DNA from: CAYTCZ01 sp964436315
GTDB lineage: Bacteria; Actinomycetota; Thermoleophilia; Gaiellales; Gaiellaceae
Length of the DNA stretch: 24,575 nucleotides
Assembly: GCA_964436315.1 (NCBI GenBank)
Contig: CAYTCZ010000057.1
Coordinates: forward strand, 1 to 24,575
Direction: 5' to 3'
In this document: piece after piece, positions 22,743 to 24,575 of the stretch
How the letters are laid out: each line of letters begins with the position of its first letter
Numbering within the stretch: position 1 is the stretch's first letter
Position numbers and translations under genes: made by a program
Notes under the pieces: model-generated
Databases searched by the model: none
What the model saw: the letters and a program-made list of their open reading frames with translations, nothing else
What the model was told of the DNA's origin: nothing

Positions 22743-22801
22743 GACCGGCGATCTGACGGTCGCAAGCAGGATTCTCAGGCCCGATGGGCAAACCGTAGGG
22801 G

Positions 22802-23869
22802 ATGCCAGGTTGGCGACGCTTCGGGTCGCTGGCCTTCCTGCTCCTGGTCGCGTCTCCGGCGCCGGCGGCCGCCGTAATCGACCCTCAGGTGGCCGGCTTA
22901 CAGGTGGCTCTTCAAAGCCGCGGCCTCTATGCAGGACCGGTAGACGCAATACACGGCCCGGCGACGAGTGCGGCGGTGCTGGAGTTTCAACGCCGTGCTG
23001 GGCTCCTGACAGATGGTGTTGCCGGAAGGCAGACGCGCAAAGCCCTGGGTACGCTCGGTCGGCCACTCTACGGGAAGCGTGCACTCCAGCGCGGCGACGT
23101 CGGGTGGGATGTCTCGGTACTCCAATTCTTGCTCCGCGCTCGAGGATTTTCGGCGGGCGGCCTGGATGGTGACTTCGGGCCCGCGACTGCCAAAGCCGTC
23201 CGCGCCTTCCAGAGCGCCTCGGGCATTGTGGCCGACGGAATCGTCGGGCCAGCAACGCAACGGTCGCTAGCCAGGCGAAGCCGAATTGCCGTCGTCGCGG
23301 AGTCTTCGCCACCCGAGGCAACCTTCTACCGCGTCCAAGCCGGAGACTCGCTCAGTGCCATCGCGGCGCGGTTCGGGACGACGGTTCAGCTCTTGATCCA
23401 GACCAACGACCTCGACCTGGACAGCGTGATCGTCCCCGGCCAGCGGCTGGCGATCCCGTCCAGGCTGGCGGGATCCCGCTCGTACCCCGGGATCAGGAAG
23501 CTGCTCAATCGACTCTCGAGCCGCTACGGCCTCGATCCGAGACTCGTACGCGCGCTCGCCTGGGTCGAGTCTGGGTTCCAACAGGATGCGGTCTCATCGG
23601 CTGGAGCAGTCGGCGTCATGCAGATTACGCCGGCGACCTGGGAATTCGTGGAGAGGGCGCTGATCGGGAAGAGAGTCAGACGGACGACGGCCGGAAACAT
23701 CCGCGTGGGAATCGTCTATCTACGGTTCCTGCTCAGCGAGTTCGACGGTGACGTACGGCTGGCGTTGGGGGCGTACAACCAGGGTCTTCACGGTGTTCGG
23801 AAGCGGGGGTTGTTCAAGGAAACCGAGCAGTTCGTAGCGGCGGTCGTCGCCCACCGTGGCCTCGTGTGA
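22802..23869 (+). CDS. Secreted lytic transglycosylase with PG-binding and LysM domains
   Basis: The 355-residue protein starts with a signal peptide (about 1-24, GWRRFGSLAFLLLVASPAPAAA). Two peptidoglycan_binding_1 domains follow (about 28-82 and 92-158, each with the LQ..L..G.Y...DG.FGP.T..AV..FQ pattern). Next comes a LysM domain (about 175-219, YRVQAGDSLSAIAARFG...VPGQRLAIP), then an SLT transglycosylase domain (about 230-350) with catalytic Glu256 in ALAWVESGFQ, then GAVGVMQITPATW and ALGAYNQG. It should cleave glycan strands outside the cell with 1,6-anhydro products. GTAGGGG abuts the ATG, leaving the start slightly uncertain. It is convergent with the DUF3105 gene, only 9 bases away. 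Confidence 0.93.
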   Translation: MPGWRRFGSLAFLLLVASPAPAAAVIDPQVAGLQVALQSRGLYAGPVDAIHGPATSAAVLEFQRRAGLLTDGVAGRQTRKALGTLGRPLYGKRALQRGDVGWDVSVLQFLLRARGFSAGGLDGDFGPATAKAVRAFQSASGIVADGIVGPATQRSLARRSRIAVVAESSPPEATFYRVQAGDSLSAIAARFGTTVQLLIQTNDLDLDSVIVPGQRLAIPSRLAGSRSYPGIRKLLNRLSSRYGLDPRLVRALAWVESGFQQDAVSSAGAVGVMQITPATWEFVERALIGKRVRRTTAGNIRVGIVYLRFLLSEFDGDVRLALGAYNQGLHGVRKRGLFKETEQFVAAVVAHRGLV

Positions 23870-23878
23870 GCCGCGTGT

Positions 23879-24517
23879 TTACTCGATGTCGCAGTCCAGG
23901 GACTCAGGGCCGCGTTTTCGATAGGTCTCAACAAACTCTTCGAGGACGGGATCGCGCGGATCCTGGAAGCGTATGAGTCGGTGCCACGCCGTCGCGACGA
24001 TTGGTACGTCGATTTCCTCGTTCGGCGCAACGATGACGTGCGTGTCGTACCTATTCATGAGCTCGCGGAGTGGATCGCGAAGCTCCATTGCCATGTCGCT
24101 TTGGTACCAGATCGCCACCGCGCCGTGCTCCAACGAGTGGACTAGGCGTCCAAGATCGGGCGTTGTGTCATAGCTCCCGCAGGTCAGCGGCCGCGACAGA
24201 TGCTCGCCGCTGGTTGGCGTTGGGGTGTCATAACTGACCTGGACGACGTGGCCCCGCCCCTGGTCGCCGGGCTTCTCGACACCCTCTACCTCGGGACCGG
24301 GCCGAGAGAGGAAGAACGCCAGAACACCGCCGATTCCGAGAGCGACCACACCGATCGCCACGCGTCGCACCCAACGCGTTCGCTGGACTTTCTTCGCAAC
24401 CGCGGTACGTTCCTCGACCCGAGCCTCGCGCTGCGTTTCACGAGTTAGCTGGCGCGCCTGCGCGCGCGCTTTTCGCTCGGTTCGCGGTGGTCGGTTTCGT
24501 CGTTTCTTCTTCGCCAT
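23879..24517 (-). CDS. DUF3105 membrane protein
   Basis: The 212-residue protein has a strongly basic N-terminal segment of about 50 residues (AKKKRRNRPPRTERKARAQ...), one transmembrane helix (about 53-70, VAIGVVALGIGGVLAFFL) and an exported C-terminal DUF3105 domain. The domain is recognised by PTSGEHLSRPLTCGSY followed by LVHSLEHGAVAIWY. The family is widespread in Actinomycetota and has no established function. The His and Cys residues in these motifs are conserved and could bind metal, an inference. It ends 9 bases from the convergent lytic transglycosylase gene. Confidence 0.88.
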   Translation of the reverse strand: MAKKKRRNRPPRTERKARAQARQLTRETQREARVEERTAVAKKVQRTRWVRRVAIGVVALGIGGVLAFFLSRPGPEVEGVEKPGDQGRGHVVQVSYDTPTPTSGEHLSRPLTCGSYDTTPDLGRLVHSLEHGAVAIWYQSDMAMELRDPLRELMNRYDTHVIVAPNEEIDVPIVATAWHRLIRFQDPRDPVLEEFVETYRKRGPESLDCDIE

Positions 24518-24540
24518 CTCGGTCGCAGCCGGACCGACGC

Positions 24541-24575
24541 TCTAGTCGTATCGACGCTTGGATCGCTCGACTAGA
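24541..24575. repeat. Spaced inverted repeat TCTAGTCG...CGACTAGA
   Basis: TCTAGTCG (24541-24548) and CGACTAGA (24568-24575) are perfect inverted copies separated by 19 bases, upstream of the DUF3105 gene on the minus strand. The window ends at the last base of the repeat, so it may extend further. The centre-to-centre distance of about 27 bases could suit a dimeric regulator or a long hairpin; neither is shown. Confidence 0.5.

Noticed and set aside
22743..22801. Possible riboswitch before the lytic transglycosylase (GGGCAAACC at 22787-22795, as in c-di-GMP-I; GTAGGGG, as in c-di-AMP)
   Set aside because: The non-coding gap is only 59 bases, the second half of the c-di-GMP-I core is missing and the c-di-AMP motif needs far more sequence.
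1..24575. CRISPR array, insertion sequence, prophage or integron features
   Set aside because: No regularly spaced repeats, transposase or integrase motifs, or direct-repeat-flanked inserts were seen.

Overview
The window is a dense stretch of high-GC bacterial chromosome, almost all protein-coding, and most genes belong to conserved core families. Together these suggest an actinobacterium, most likely Thermoleophilia-like: (i) the order rpsB-tsf-pyrH-frr-uppS-cdsA-dxr-rseP-ispG; (ii) SepF and YggT with a PgeF/YggS pair beside them; (iii) a MurA with Asp in place of the catalytic Cys; (iv) several genes whose start codon lies 6-8 bases after a TAnnnT box, the leaderless layout common in Actinomycetota. 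The class assignment rests on remembered gene order and motif variants, not on a database search.

Layout. 1-2,873 is a mixed block: the N-terminus of a glycosyltransferase (minus), an endonuclease/exonuclease/phosphatase protein, a class V aminotransferase-like protein, a tiny membrane protein (minus) and an HD-domain phosphohydrolase (minus). 2,865-11,739 runs on the plus strand: murA, a large DHH-CBS-CBS-tRNA nucleotidyltransferase fusion, pgeF/yfiH, yggS, sepF, yggT, a DUF167 gene, a DksA/TraR zinc-finger gene, lspA and rluD. 11,740-14,955 is the rpsB-tsf-pyrH-frr operon, with a promoter and a structured leader. 14,982-22,742 is the envelope/isoprenoid block: uppS, cdsA, an opposing PIN-like gene that splits the block, dxr, rseP, ispG, proS and a small XRE regulator. 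22,802-24,517 holds a secreted lytic transglycosylase and a convergent DUF3105 membrane protein.

How the genes fit together. dxr and ispG are MEP-pathway steps toward isoprenoid precursors. uppS turns these precursors into undecaprenyl diphosphate, the carrier for peptidoglycan, whose first committed step is MurA. cdsA makes CDP-diacylglycerol, lspA and rseP are membrane proteases, and sepF/yggT act in division. pgeF corrects a peptidoglycan-recycling or synthesis error. The rest is translation: S2, EF-Ts, RRF, CCA addition, RluD and ProRS.

No mobile element, CRISPR array, rRNA or tRNA gene was seen, and no obviously new multi-gene system. The most useful leads are local: an EF-Ts that lacks the TDFV motif, two genes without a standard start codon at their conserved N-terminus, tandem hairpins in the rpsB leader, a three-part hairpin switch before uppS, a loop insert in RseP, and a lone PIN gene opposing cdsA.
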